DNA from: Homoserinimonas sp044769865
GTDB lineage: Bacteria; Actinomycetota; Actinomycetes; Actinomycetales; Microbacteriaceae
NCBI RefSeq assembly: GCF_044769865.1
Contig: NZ_JBIZWA010000002.1
Coordinates: 659,733-723,732, forward strand
DNA: 64,000 nt
Direction: 5' to 3'
The notes beneath the pieces are model-generated. The model was not told the DNA's origin. It saw only the letters and a list, made by a program, of their open reading frames with translations, and did not search any database. The position numbers and the translations under genes are program-made. Shown piece by piece: positions 1 through 8,664 of the stretch. How positions within the stretch are numbered: the first letter of the stretch is position 1; the number at the start of each line of letters is the position of its first letter.

Positions 1-13
1 GGCGGAAAAGAAC

Positions 14-304
14 ATGCCGACGGTGGTGGTCGGGGTGCTCTCCGTCATCGCGGTCGGACTCGGACTGCTCGCGCTCGCGAGGGGACCGCTCCGCGAGACG
101 GCCCGCCGCCCAGGCCTGCTGCGGGACATGATCCGGTGGCTGGCCCCGGCCTCGGCGCTCGGGGCGCTCATCCTGTTCTTCTGGGCGAGCGCCGAAATGG
201 CGAGTGATCATCCCGCGCTCGGCGTAATGGCGGTACCGACGCTCGCGGGGATTGCGGCGGCCGTGACGGGCCTGATCCTCACGCGGCGGCGCAAGAAGAA
301 GTAA
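14..304 (+). CDS. Small membrane protein, possibly the C-terminal part of a longer gene
   Basis: This 96-residue product has three hydrophobic segments (about residues 3-22, 44-60 and 70-90) and ends in a basic RRRKKK tail, typical of an inner-membrane protein with a cytoplasmic C-terminus. GGAAAAG lies a few bases before the ATG, but the frame stays open to the window edge, so the true start could be further left. No family is recognised. The next gene, on the same strand, starts about 100 bases on. Confidence 0.5.
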   Translation: MPTVVVGVLSVIAVGLGLLALARGPLRETARRPGLLRDMIRWLAPASALGALILFFWASAEMASDHPALGVMAVPTLAGIAAAVTGLILTRRRKKK

Positions 305-406
305 GCGCCGCCTCTCCCCCGCAGTTCCATGGTACGGCCGCAGTGGGGGCTTGCCGCAAGACCCCCTGCCTGGGGCAGGATCGTTCGCCGAGGCGAAGGG
401 GATGCG

Positions 407-1828
407 ATGCACGATGTGATTGTGGTCGGCGGCGGTCCGACCGGGGTGATGCTGGCGTGCGAGCTCGCACTGCAGGGTGTCGAGGCACTCGTACTGGAAC
501 GGGATGCCGAGCCGACCGAGATTGTGAGAGCCCTCGGGTTACACGTTCGCAGCATCGAGCTCATGGCGCAGCGCGGCCTGCTGGAGCGCATGCTCCCGCT
601 CGGCCAGACATACCCGGTCGGCGGGTTCTTCGCGGGGCTGACGGCTCCCGCGCCTACGCTCGACACGGCACATCCCTATGTCTTGGGCATCCCACAGACG
701 ACCACGGAGCGCATCCTGCTCGAGCGGGCGGAGGAGCTCGGCGTCGAGCTACGGCGCGAGCGTGAGGTCGTCGGCCTGGGGCAGGACGACAACGGCGTGA
801 CGGTCGATTTCGCAGATGGCTCGTCGCTTCGAGCCCGCTACCTGGTCGGATGCGACGGTGGGCGCAGCCGGGTGCGCAGGATGCTTGGTGTCGACTTCGT
901 CGGCGAGCCGAGCCGCAACGACACCCTCCTTGCCGAGGTGGCGCTCAGCGCACCGCTCGAGGAGATCATGGCGACTGTCGCCCAGGTTCGCGCGACGCAG
1001 CTTCGCTTCGGGGCGGGCCCGATCGGCGACGGCTACTTTCGCGTTGTGGCGCCGGCGCGTGAGGTGGCAAGCGATCGTTCGGTGCCGCCGAGCCTCGACG
1101 ATCTCACAGCGGCGATGCGGGATGCCGCGGGCACCGACTTCGGCGCCCACTCGCCCCGCTGGCTCTCGCGCTTCGGTGACGGCACCCGACTCGCGGCGCG
1201 CTACCGCGTCGGCAGGGTGCTGCTCGCGGGAGACGCCGCACACGTGCACCCTCCCGTCGGCGGCCAGGGGCTCAACCTCGGGCTCCAGGATGCCGCCAAC
1301 CTCGGGTGGAAACTCGCCGCCGAGGTGCTCGGCCAGGCGCCGGATGGGCTCCTCGACAGCTATGAGCGCGAACGGCGGCCCGTGGCATCCGCCGTGCTCG
1401 ACAACACGCGCGCCCAGATGCACCTCATGTCGCTCGATCCGGGAGCCCAGGCGGTGCGCCGTCTCCTCGCGGAACTCATCGAGATCGACGAGGTCAACCG
1501 CAGGCTCACCGAGAAGGTCACGGGCGTCGATGTGCGCTATGAATCGGGCGAGCATCCGCTCATCGGCACCCACCTGCGCGACATGCCCCTGGGCGACGAG
1601 AGGCTCTACGAGCGGATGCACGGGGCGCGCGGCCTGCTCATCGACCCCTCGGGCCGGTACACCGTCGATGGTTGGCACGACCGCGTCGATCACGTTCCCG
1701 AGCGCTGCGATGAGCTCGACGCCCCGGCCGTGGTGCTGCGCCCAGACGGCTACGTCGCGTGGGCGGGCCACGACGTGGCTGAACTGCGAGAGCACCTCGG
1801 CCGCTGGTTCGGGGCGCCCGCCGCCTAA
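407..1828 (+). CDS. FAD-dependent aromatic monooxygenase, Rox/PheA-TfdB class
   Basis: A 473-residue flavoprotein hydroxylase. The N-terminal GGGPTG (residues 8-13) is the FAD dinucleotide-binding motif, GCDGGRSRVR is the DG motif that contacts FAD and NAD(P)H, and the GD motif (LLAGDAAHVHPPVGGQG) binds the flavin ribityl chain. The family hydroxylates aromatic substrates using NAD(P)H and O2. Length and N-terminal sequence resemble rifampicin monooxygenase (Rox), which inactivates rifamycins, but the substrate cannot be read from sequence. I chose the ATG at 407 because AAGGGG sits 5-6 bases upstream and the flavin motif then begins at the expected place; an upstream ATG at 329 would add 26 residues unlike the family. 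It converges on the next gene, with the two stop codons interleaved. Confidence 0.85.
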   Translation: MHDVIVVGGGPTGVMLACELALQGVEALVLERDAEPTEIVRALGLHVRSIELMAQRGLLERMLPLGQTYPVGGFFAGLTAPAPTLDTAHPYVLGIPQTTTERILLERAEELGVELRREREVVGLGQDDNGVTVDFADGSSLRARYLVGCDGGRSRVRRMLGVDFVGEPSRNDTLLAEVALSAPLEEIMATVAQVRATQLRFGAGPIGDGYFRVVAPAREVASDRSVPPSLDDLTAAMRDAAGTDFGAHSPRWLSRFGDGTRLAARYRVGRVLLAGDAAHVHPPVGGQGLNLGLQDAANLGWKLAAEVLGQAPDGLLDSYERERRPVASAVLDNTRAQMHLMSLDPGAQAVRRLLAELIEIDEVNRRLTEKVTGVDVRYESGEHPLIGTHLRDMPLGDERLYERMHGARGLLIDPSGRYTVDGWHDRVDHVPERCDELDAPAVVLRPDGYVAWAGHDVAELREHLGRWFGAPAA

Positions 1829-2874
1829 GCTCGGTTCGCGGCGAGCCGCGCCACGAATCCCGTCCGCCCGCTGAGGAAGGCGAGCAGCCACTCGAGGGGG
1901 CCCTGCCCGATCGTCTTCCTCCACACGGGGGCGACGACGAGCGTCACTGCCGTGAAGATCATCCAGGTCGTGGCATCCGGGCCCCACCCGGCCGGGTCGA
2001 GCACATACCAGGCGGCGAGCGCGAGCACGTGCGTCGTGTAGACCGTGAGGGGCATGGCGCCGGCTGCGGCGAGGGGATACAGGATGCGTCCGGCGATGCC
2101 GCCTGCGGTACCCGCCCGTGGCGACGTGATCCAGATCAGGACGGCGACGGTGAGTGCCGCGGCTCCGAGGGCCGAGAGTTGCAGGGCGAGAGCGGACGGC
2201 CACGACGAGGGTCCGCCGTCGGGATCGAGGGAGAGGGTGAGCGCGAGGCCCACGGCGAAGAACACCGCCCCGGCGATTACCATCGCCACCTGGGTTCTAG
2301 GGCGAAGCAGGTCGGCTCGGGCGAGGAGGTATCCGGCGATGATGGACGGGAGCCAGGTGACCATCGGGTAGGAGCCCGTGAGCACCCAACCGATCGCCTC
2401 AGCGCCGATCACCCCAAGCAGGCCGTCACCGACCGGAACCGTGCGCCCGACGCCTGCCAGGATCGCGATGTGTCCGGCCACCAGGAGCACGGCAGCGCCG
2501 GCCAGCAGCCATGCTGACGGCACGAAGAGCAGCGGCAGCATCAGGAGGAAGAGGATGCCCCACTCGTCGATCACGACACTGACGCCGGAGAAGAACGACT
2601 CCAGGAGCAGGCCGAGTGCCAGCAGCAGGATGCCGCGGATCGCAACCTGCCAATGCACACGGCCACGCGGAGTCCCTGCCACGAGCAGGCCGAGCGAGAT
2701 GCCGCCAACGAGGGCGAAGAGCATCCGCGGTCGCGTGCCACCCGCAAGCTCGTCGAGCACGACGAACGCCCCCGTGGGCTCGCTGACTGAGACCGTGTGG
2801 GCGGTGAACATGCCCAGCACGGCGACACCTCGCGCGATATCGAGGCCCCGGATGCGCGTGTCGGCTGCTCGCAT
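1825..2874 (-). CDS. Multipass membrane protein, DUF418/heparan-glucosaminide acetyltransferase-like
   Basis: A 349-residue polytopic protein with about nine hydrophobic helices. It opens with TRIRGLDIARGVAVLGM, the charged-plus-helix start shared by YeiB/DUF418 and heparan-alpha-glucosaminide N-acetyltransferase-like proteins, and has the late LTVYTTHVLALA helix of the same superfamily. These families are thought to move acyl groups across the membrane; no substrate is known. The ATG at 2874 puts the RGLDIARG motif at the N-terminus; the longer open frame upstream is a shadow of the DUF3151 gene. It starts 13 bases after DUF3151, so the two are probably cotranscribed. Its stop overlaps the stop of the facing monooxygenase gene. 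Confidence 0.8.
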   Translation of the reverse strand: MRAADTRIRGLDIARGVAVLGMFTAHTVSVSEPTGAFVVLDELAGGTRPRMLFALVGGISLGLLVAGTPRGRVHWQVAIRGILLLALGLLLESFFSGVSVVIDEWGILFLLMLPLLFVPSAWLLAGAAVLLVAGHIAILAGVGRTVPVGDGLLGVIGAEAIGWVLTGSYPMVTWLPSIIAGYLLARADLLRPRTQVAMVIAGAVFFAVGLALTLSLDPDGGPSSWPSALALQLSALGAAALTVAVLIWITSPRAGTAGGIAGRILYPLAAAGAMPLTVYTTHVLALAAWYVLDPAGWGPDATTWMIFTAVTLVVAPVWRKTIGQGPLEWLLAFLSGRTGFVARLAANRA

Positions 2875-2887
2875 CGGGCGCGGCCAG

Positions 2888-3304
2888 CTACTCGCCGCTG
2901 CGAATCTTCTCGGCTGCCACAGGGTCGGAGTCGTCGAGGAACCTGGCCAGCCGCTCGACCTCATCCTCTTCGCCGATCGCGTCGGCGGCGCGCTGCAGGG
3001 CGAAGAGCGCCCGCAGCACCCCCCGGTTGGGTTCGTGCGACCACGGGATGGGGCCGTGGCCCTTCCAGCCTGAGCGGCGCAGCGCGTCGAGGCCGCGGTG
3101 GTAGCCGACCCGCGCGAAGGCATAGGACTCGAGGGTCTTGCCCTGCTCGTAGGCCTCATCGGCAAGGAGCGCCCACGCGAGGGACGAGGTGGGGTGTGCG
3201 AGGGCCACGTCGGCCGACGTGAAGTCGTCGTCGGCGACATCCTTCACAACATCAGGCTCTTCGGGCAGCAGGGTCGGCTCCGGGCCGAGCAGGTTCGTGG
3301 GCAT
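2888..3304 (-). CDS. DUF3151 family protein
   Basis: A 138-residue acidic soluble protein. The sequence (LLGPEPTLLPEEP near the N-terminus, then an alpha-helical stretch including AYAFARVGYHRGLDALRRSGWKG written here in part as YHRGLDALRRSGWKG) matches the actinobacterial DUF3151 family, which has no established function; the helical pattern resembles TPR-like repeats. It begins at an ATG and is the first gene of a two-gene unit with the membrane protein downstream. Length is normal for the family. Confidence 0.85.
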   Translation of the reverse strand: MPTNLLGPEPTLLPEEPDVVKDVADDDFTSADVALAHPTSSLAWALLADEAYEQGKTLESYAFARVGYHRGLDALRRSGWKGHGPIPWSHEPNRGVLRALFALQRAADAIGEEDEVERLARFLDDSDPVAAEKIRSGE

Positions 3305-3383
3305 GGGTCAACGGTAGCGCGCAGCCGACTCCGCACGGCTCTTGCGGTGGGAATCTTCAGTGGCGCGACCTACTCTCACGCAT

Positions 3384-4121
3384 ATGGACCACGAGTTCGG
3401 GGACGGCTACGAGTCAACCTTCCTGGCTACCAATGTGCCGCTGCCGCGACCCGAGCACGGACGCCGCGTAGCCGAGCTCCCCTACACGCACTTCACTGTC
3501 CTTCACGATCGGGAGCGACGCCTCGCGACCGCAACCGCCGTGAACATCGATGGCGCCAGTCTCGTGGAGGTCTCGCGGGGCGATGACTGGCACCTGGAGA
3601 GTCGCATCCCCGCCGATGAACAGGCCGGGCCTGCGCTCTATCGCAACAACGACCTCGATCGCGGGCACCTGGTGCGGCGCCGGGACCCTGTGTGGGGTGC
3701 TCAGGATGTTGCGCAGAGAGCAAACCTCGACACCTTCGCCTACACGAACGCCGCACCCCAGGCATCCGGTTTCAACCAGTCGAAGCTCCTCTGACTTGGC
3801 CTCGAGGATCACGTATTGGAGCACGCGCGGGCCCACTCGCTGCGCCTGACGGTGTTCACGGGGCCAGTGCTCGCAGATGCAGACCCGCTCTATCGGGGCG
3901 TGCAGATTCCGCTGGCGTTCTGGAAGATCGCCATCTGGTCGGATGCGGCCGGGGCGCTCGCGGCGGCCGGCTTTCTCCTTGAACAGGGCGCCGAGCTCGA
4001 TGGTGTCGACCTGCAGGAGGCGTTCCACCGTGCTGAGGCGAGCGAGGCGACTCCCCCGCTGGGACCGTTCCGCACCTTCCAGGTGCCGATCCGGGACATC
4101 GAGCGGCTGACGCAGGTGGCG
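3384..4121 (+). pseudogene. DNA/RNA non-specific endonuclease, interrupted by an in-frame TGA
   Basis: The frame encodes a beta-beta-alpha-metal nuclease of the NUC1/DNA-RNA non-specific endonuclease family: LDRGHLVRRRD (around 3655-3690) is the DRGH catalytic motif carrying the general-base histidine, and NAAPQASGFNQSK holds the metal-binding Asn. At 3792-3794 a TGA stands exactly where homologues have Trp (SK-x-LWLGLED), and the same frame then continues with LGLEDHVLEHAR and normal family sequence for about 100 codons. One G-to-A change would explain it. The C-terminus is also abnormal: after IRDIERLTQ the family sequence stops and the frame runs into the next gene, so a second lesion is likely. 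I call it a pseudogene, unless the TGA is a sequencing error. Confidence 0.8.
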
Positions 4122-4123
4122 AT

Positions 4124-5209
4124 TTGCTCGACGTCACAGAGTTCGGTGCCGACCCGGCGCCCGAGTCCGGTGATGATGCTGCGGCGATCCGAGACGCGAT
4201 CGCGGCGGCAGATTCGGGCGACGAGGTCGTGCTTCCACCGGGCACCTACGATCTGAAGTCCACCCACCCGAATGACGACTCGGCGAACCTCCTGCTCCGC
4301 AGCGGAGTTCACCTGCGCGGCGCCGGCGCGAGCAAGACCGTGCTCGTCACGTCGTTCGATGGCGACGACGACAGCCGCGTCATCCGGGGTGCCGGTGTCA
4401 CCGACGTCATCGTGGCTGACCTCACCATTACGTCGCGCCACGACGGCCCCCTCGCCGACGACCCGAACGACGCGGATGCTGGGGGCGGCCCAATGTATGG
4501 CATCCATCTCGGCCCGCGCGACGGCCGACCCAGCAGCCACATGCTCGTCGAGCACGTGCGTGTCGAGCGGTTCGAGCGGCACGGAATCTCGGCGAAGGCG
4601 ACGCGTGAGGTGACCCTCGCCGACAACCACCTGGCGGATGCCACGGGCGTCGGGCCGGGCGGACGTGGCTACGGAATCGCCATCGAGGGCACGGCAGACC
4701 AGCGCGATCCTCGGGCCGAAGACGATTCCCGGCACAACTTCGTGGTCGGTAACAGGGCCGGGAATGCGCTCGGCAACTCCGGCGGCAAGAAGCACAAGCA
4801 CGACGCGAGCGGCGAACACAACTGGGTACACGGGAACACACTGAAAAACAACGAGCGGGGGATCCTCGTCATCCTCGGCACCCCCGACACGGTGGTGGAG
4901 GACAACGACATCACGGCTGGAGATGAGTCGATGGTCGGGATCGAAGTGCGGAACGGGCCCGGAACGATCATCCGCAACAACAGGATCAGCGGCGGCGAGG
5001 GCGACTTCTGGGCGATACGGCTGCGAGAGGATGACGGAGCCGACGGCCGAGGCAGAGGCGTGCCGCGTGCTGTTGCGGTGACCGACAACAGGATTCAGCG
5101 CTCCCCGAATGGCATCCGTATCGATGCCGGTGACGACATCGAGCTGGCCGACAACCGGCTCAGTGACATCGGCGACACGAAGGTGCGGGGCTCCGACAGC
5201 GTCGACTGA
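4124..5209 (+). CDS. Right-handed beta-helix (pectate-lyase-like) repeat protein
   Basis: A 361-residue protein that starts with VTEFGADPAPESGDDAAAI, the opening of pectate-lyase-superfamily 3 beta-helix proteins, and continues through repeated turns with N-rich ladders (VEDNDI, IRNNRIS, VTDNRIQ, LADNRLS) typical of parallel beta-helices (NosD/PbH1 repeats). Such proteins bind or cleave polysaccharides; no catalytic residues can be assigned. There is no signal peptide. The first codon of the frame is TTG at 4124, directly at the start of homology, but the frame is open upstream into the broken nuclease gene, so the natural start may have been lost with the nuclease C-terminus. Confidence 0.7.
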   Translation: MLDVTEFGADPAPESGDDAAAIRDAIAAADSGDEVVLPPGTYDLKSTHPNDDSANLLLRSGVHLRGAGASKTVLVTSFDGDDDSRVIRGAGVTDVIVADLTITSRHDGPLADDPNDADAGGGPMYGIHLGPRDGRPSSHMLVEHVRVERFERHGISAKATREVTLADNHLADATGVGPGGRGYGIAIEGTADQRDPRAEDDSRHNFVVGNRAGNALGNSGGKKHKHDASGEHNWVHGNTLKNNERGILVILGTPDTVVEDNDITAGDESMVGIEVRNGPGTIIRNNRISGGEGDFWAIRLREDDGADGRGRGVPRAVAVTDNRIQRSPNGIRIDAGDDIELADNRLSDIGDTKVRGSDSVD

Positions 5210-5267
5210 GGATGGCGGTAGTGTGACCGGCATCCGAGCCGGTGAACGAGTGGAAGAGAGACGCACT

Positions 5268-5678
5268 GTGGCTGCGAAGGAACCCGCGATGTCGCCATCC
5301 AACATGCCCGTTGCGGAGGCGCTCGAGCGTGCAACGGGGCCGCGCCGCGCCGAGGCCGAAGAGCTTCTCGCGCTCCACAGAGAAGTCAGCGGACACGAGC
5401 CCGTCGTCTGGGCAGGCCGGATCGTCGGCTTCGGGGAGTACGAGTACCGCTACGAGAGCGGCCATGGCGGACGGGCGCCTGAACTCGCCTTCGCGACGGG
5501 CACCAAGCACACCATCTACCTCGAGCGGGACTTCGCCCAACAGTGGCCGGACCTGTTGGAGAGGCTCGGCCCGCACCGCGCCAGCACGGCATGCCTCTAT
5601 CTCACCCGCCTCACCGGGGTGGACCGGGACGTGCTTCGAGAGCTCCTCGAGCGCTCACTCGCTGCGACCCGGGAGTGA
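5268..5678 (+). CDS. DUF1801 domain protein
   Basis: A soluble protein of 136 residues from the GTG at 5268. The core ELLALHREVSGHEPVVWAG followed by IVGFGEYEYRYESG and TIYL is the signature of DUF1801 (YdhG/YdeI-like), a small alpha/beta fold of unknown biochemical role. I favour the GTG start because GGAAGAGAG lies about 9 bases upstream; an ATG at 5289 (MSPSNMPV) is the alternative and costs seven residues. The frame is open further left without family similarity. It is followed after 12 bases by the broken winged-helix gene on the same strand. Confidence 0.8.
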   Translation: MAAKEPAMSPSNMPVAEALERATGPRRAEAEELLALHREVSGHEPVVWAGRIVGFGEYEYRYESGHGGRAPELAFATGTKHTIYLERDFAQQWPDLLERLGPHRASTACLYLTRLTGVDRDVLRELLERSLAATRE

Positions 5679-5690
5679 CAGGCGCCTCCA

Positions 5691-6466
5691 ATGGACCTCA
5701 CCGCGACGGATGCCCGGCGACAGCGCTGGCACACCCAACTGTTGGGCGGTTCGTCGCTCACCCCCGCCGAAGTCGTGCGGCGTGCCGTGGCCCTGCAGGG
5801 ACAGGACCTCCCCGGCGTGCTGCGGGCGATCGCTATCCGCTCGCGTGCGGAGACGACACTCGCCGACGTGCGCGCGGCGTTCGATGCGGGAGAACTCGTG
5901 CGCTCGTGGCCCATGCGCGGCACCCTCTTCGCGACCACGCCCGAGCAGCTGGCCGCCCTGCTGCACTTCTGCTGACCCTCTCCCCCGCGCACGAACCAGC
6001 TGACCCCGATGCGGCGCTCGCCGCGGTGGTGCGCGGCTACGTCTCGGCGAGGGGGCCCGTGACGGAGGCTGACCTGGCGTGGTGGACGAAACTGCCGCTC
6101 GGCGTGCTGCGCCGCGCCGTGGCATCCGTCGACGACCTGGTCACCGTCTCGGTGGACGGCGCGACCGCATGGATGATCGGCGAAGCGACGTCGGCGGAAG
6201 CGAGCGGGGTCACGCTCGTGCCGGCCTTTGACGAGTGGATCCTCGGCTACGCAGACCGCTCGCTCGTCGCGAGCCCGCGGATGCTCGCGGCGCTCGTCCC
6301 CGGAAACAACGGCGTGTTCCGCCCCGCAGTCCTGGTCGACGGCGTCGTCGTGGGGACCTGGCGGATGCCGCGCGACAAGCAGCCCGTCGTCGACATCGTC
6401 GAGAACGTGCCGGCGCGAACGCGAAGCGCGATCGACGCCGCCGTCGCTTCGTGGCCGCACGGGTAG
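5691..6466 (+). pseudogene. Winged-helix DNA-binding (HTH_42/AlkZ-like) protein with internal deletion and frameshift
   Basis: The first 94 codons (frame at 5691) give the N-terminus of a winged-helix DNA-binding family related to AlkZ/YcaQ: LVRSWPMRGTLFATTPEQLAALL is the conserved PxRGTLH-like segment. That frame stops at 5973-5975. The family sequence resumes immediately in another frame (LLLTLSPAHEPADPDAALAAVVRGY, then AWWTKLP and a normal C-terminus to 6466). Intact members are roughly 350-380 residues, so about 100 residues in the middle are missing. A single out-of-frame deletion around 5973 explains both the loss and the frame change. The product cannot be functional as one chain. Confidence 0.8.
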
Positions 6467-6521
6467 CCTTGAGACGCGACGACTGGAGGATGCAATCACC
6501 CCGCACGAGAACCGAACCATC

Positions 6522-7349
6522 ATGGCTCGCCCTTGGACTTCCATCCCGCCGGGGCCGCATGACATCCGTCTCGTCGTCTGCGACATGGATGGTTCCCTGC
6601 TGACGGATGACGGAAACGTGCCCGAGTCGTTCTGGCCCCTCCTCGAGGTGATGCAGTCACGCGGGATCGCGTTCGTGCCCGCGAGCGGACGCCAGTACGC
6701 CACCCTGAGTGAGGTGTTCTCGCGAGTGCCGGGCGACCTCACCTATGTCGCGGAGAACGGCAACCTCGTGGTGCAGGGTGGGAAGGTCTTGTCGTCGACG
6801 GCCATGGATGCCGCCACCGTGCAGCGGGTGATCGAGACAGTGCGGCACAGCGAGAAGAACCTCGGCCTTGTGGTGTGTGGCCTTGCCAGCGCCTACATCG
6901 ACAACAGCGAACCGGCGTTCCTTGCCGAGGCCCAGAAGTACTATGCCCGCCTTGAGACCGTCGCAGACCTGATGGACGTCAGCGACGACGTGCTCAAGCT
7001 GGCTATCTGCGACTTCACGGATGCGGAGGACACCGCGGGCACGACCTTCCGCGAGCTCGCCGAGACCCACCAGGTGGTCGTCTCGGGCAAGCGTTGGGTC
7101 GACATCATGAACGATGGCGTCGACAAGGGTCGTGGTGTGCGAAAGCTGCAGGAAGCATCCGGGGTCACGCCGGCCCGGACGGTCGTCTTCGGCGACTACC
7201 TCAACGACCTGCAGATGCTGGATGCGGCGGACTGGTCGTTCGCGATGGCCAACGCGCACCCGACGGTGCGCGACAACGCCCGCTATCTCGCGCCCAGCAA
7301 CCAGGAGCACGGCGTCGTCACGGCACTGGAGCACCTGCTCGGGATCTGA
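6522..7349 (+). CDS. Cof-type HAD-IIB phosphatase
   Basis: A 275-residue haloacid dehalogenase superfamily hydrolase. Motif I is VVCDMDGSLLTDD (nucleophile Asp and acid/base Asp), motif III the Lys in VDKGRGVRKL, motif IV GDYLNDLQML; the long C2-type cap between motifs places it in HAD-IIB (Cof family), which dephosphorylates sugar phosphates and similar small molecules in the cytoplasm. The ATG at 6522 is the first good start before motif I. No clear Shine-Dalgarno is visible. The substrate is not predictable. Confidence 0.85.
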   Translation: MARPWTSIPPGPHDIRLVVCDMDGSLLTDDGNVPESFWPLLEVMQSRGIAFVPASGRQYATLSEVFSRVPGDLTYVAENGNLVVQGGKVLSSTAMDAATVQRVIETVRHSEKNLGLVVCGLASAYIDNSEPAFLAEAQKYYARLETVADLMDVSDDVLKLAICDFTDAEDTAGTTFRELAETHQVVVSGKRWVDIMNDGVDKGRGVRKLQEASGVTPARTVVFGDYLNDLQMLDAADWSFAMANAHPTVRDNARYLAPSNQEHGVVTALEHLLGI

Positions 7350-7441
7350 GCGGTCGGGCACAGATAGACTCCGATCGCTCCCATCCCGCGCCACCGAGTC
7401 GAAAGCAGGCCCTTGACGCCACGTCCCTCTCGCGCCCGAGG

Positions 7442-7828
7442 ATGACCACCGCCGAGGCCGTCGGCATCATCGGCGAGCTCATGTCGTGGATCGGCGGCGT
7501 GGTTGGAATTCTCTGCCTCGCGGTCGCACTCCTGCTGCGCGTGGCCGGCGGCAAGCGCCAGCCCGTGCAGGTCACGGTGGTCGACGACCTCGAACAGCGC
7601 CTCGTCGCCATCTGGACCGTCGACGACCGCACCTACTCGCAGGCGCTCGACCCGAGCATCCGCCTCTCCGACTGGACTGTCACGGGATATGTCTCCCCGG
7701 CCCGCCCCGAGCGCGTGACGTTCCACAGGCGTTCACAGGCCGAGCGGATCTTCATGACGCTGGCGATGGTCATGCTGGCCACCGGCGTGGCCGGCTTCAT
7801 CGTGTCGTTGGTCTCGCTGCTCTTCTGA
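7442..7828 (+). CDS. Two-helix membrane protein of unknown function
   Basis: A 128-residue protein with one hydrophobic helix near each end (about residues 18-35 and 104-127) flanking a soluble beta-rich middle (QPVQVTVVDDLEQRLVAIWTV). It is not recognised. The ATG at 7442 is preceded by a GAG but no strong ribosome site. It is separated by about 90 bases from the phosphatase gene upstream and converges on the truncated DUF2277 frame. Confidence 0.6.
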   Translation: MTTAEAVGIIGELMSWIGGVVGILCLAVALLLRVAGGKRQPVQVTVVDDLEQRLVAIWTVDDRTYSQALDPSIRLSDWTVTGYVSPARPERVTFHRRSQAERIFMTLAMVMLATGVAGFIVSLVSLLF

Positions 7829-7833
7829 CGACC

Positions 7834-8040
7834 TCACGCCGACGAGGTGCGGATGCGCACCTCGCGCTCCATGCGCTTCTCATGACGGGCGCGGCCCTTG
7901 AGCGCTTCTGCTTCCCGGCTCTTGGGAGGGGCGTTCGTAACGAGGTCATCGAGCAGCCGTCGCGTGGTCTGCGCGATCTCGTCGATCGCCCGCTCGAACG
8001 CCTCGGCATTCGCGCGCGATGGGTGGGTCGACCCACTCAC
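7834..8040 (-). pseudogene. DUF2277 protein, 5'-truncated
   Basis: The frame gives the C-terminal two thirds of a DUF2277 protein: VSGSTHPSRANAEAFERAIDEIA, here split as VSGSTHPSRAN and AFERAIDEIA, then RRLLDDLVTNAPPKSREAEA. Full-length members carry about 25 more residues at the N-terminus (a CRNI...NFEPPAT segment), and nothing like it lies upstream: past 8040 the frame reads unrelated residues and reaches a stop. The GTG at 8040 is the first possible start but cannot restore the lost segment. The break coincides with a perfect palindrome at 8023-8036. Confidence 0.7.
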
Positions 8041-8315
8041 CTCTTGTCGAGCATGCGCCGAGCCGGTTCATCACGCCCGACGGGCTCAATGAACCGGAGC
8101 GATACACGATCGTCACGATCGATTGCTTTGCGGGCCGCACCATCGATGCCAAGCGTCGGCTGTTCGCCGAGCTCCGCGACCGACTCCACGAGGCAGCCGG
8201 AATCCCACCCGGCCATGTCACGGTGATCCTGCACGAGATCGACCCTCAGAACTGGGGAATGAGCACCGGAATACCCGCCGCAGACGCCGACCTCGGATTC
8301 GACATTCACGTCTGA
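8019..8315 (+). pseudogene. Tautomerase family protein, 5'-truncated
   Basis: The product RYTIVTIDCFAGRTIDAKRRL (split: RYTIVTIDCFAGR, TIDAKRRLF), then GIPPGHVTVILHEIDPQNWG and a short tail, is the C-terminal two thirds of a tautomerase (Tautomerase_2/4-OT-like) protein. The N-terminal strand with the catalytic Pro1 and about 45 residues are missing. The open frame begins at 8019 inside the junction shared with the divergent DUF2277 fragment. A protein without the N-terminal proline would lack the catalytic base. Confidence 0.65.
8023..8036. repeat. Perfect 14-bp palindrome GTGGGTCGACCCAC at a gene-fragment junction
   Basis: The sequence is its own reverse complement. It lies exactly where the truncated 5' ends of DUF2277 (minus) and tautomerase (plus) meet, which suggests a deletion or inversion endpoint. 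An operator cannot be excluded. Confidence 0.7.
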
Positions 8316-8429
8316 GCTGCGGTCAAAGGTCGTTTCCAGAAGCACCCTGTGCCTGCGAACGCGTCGCCGAGCAGTTACAGACGCCGGGGCGTTGCTGATG
8401 CCAAGTCCGTTCAGCCCATAAGCCGGGCG

Positions 8430-8648
8430 CTAGTTGCAGCTGAACTGCATGGTGCCCGTTCCGAGGGCAGTGTCGGACCCGCTCCAGGGCTGTCCGGTGA
8501 TGACATAGCCGTCGCCATCCTCGACGAGTGAGAACTCACCACCGAGGCTGCTGCCGATCGCGAGGAAGTCGTCCGTGGACTGGAACGGCCCGTCCGCACC
8601 GATGTCGATGCGGAACTCGCCATCCTCAAACGTCGCCGAGGTCATCAC
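8430..8648 (-). pseudogene. C-terminal fragment of a secreted or lipoprotein-like gene
   Basis: This 72-residue frame lacks any signal peptide, yet has the composition of an exported actinobacterial protein and ends YVITGQPWSGSDTALGTGTM-QFSCN, which loosely resembles the C-terminus of LpqH-type lipoproteins (a strand ending with a Cys). The frame starts at the same junction (about 8650) where the EAL fragment on the other strand begins, so the 5' part has probably been deleted. Family assignment is tentative. Confidence 0.4.
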
Positions 8649-8664
8649 GGATGCCCCGCACGCC

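Noticed and set aside
749..2203. Long minus-strand frame opposite the monooxygenase
   Set aside because: Arg/Gly/His-rich shadow of the real plus-strand gene; no family similarity.
3792..3794. TGA read as selenocysteine
   Set aside because: The family has Trp here, no SECIS-like hairpin follows, and no selenocysteine genes are seen.
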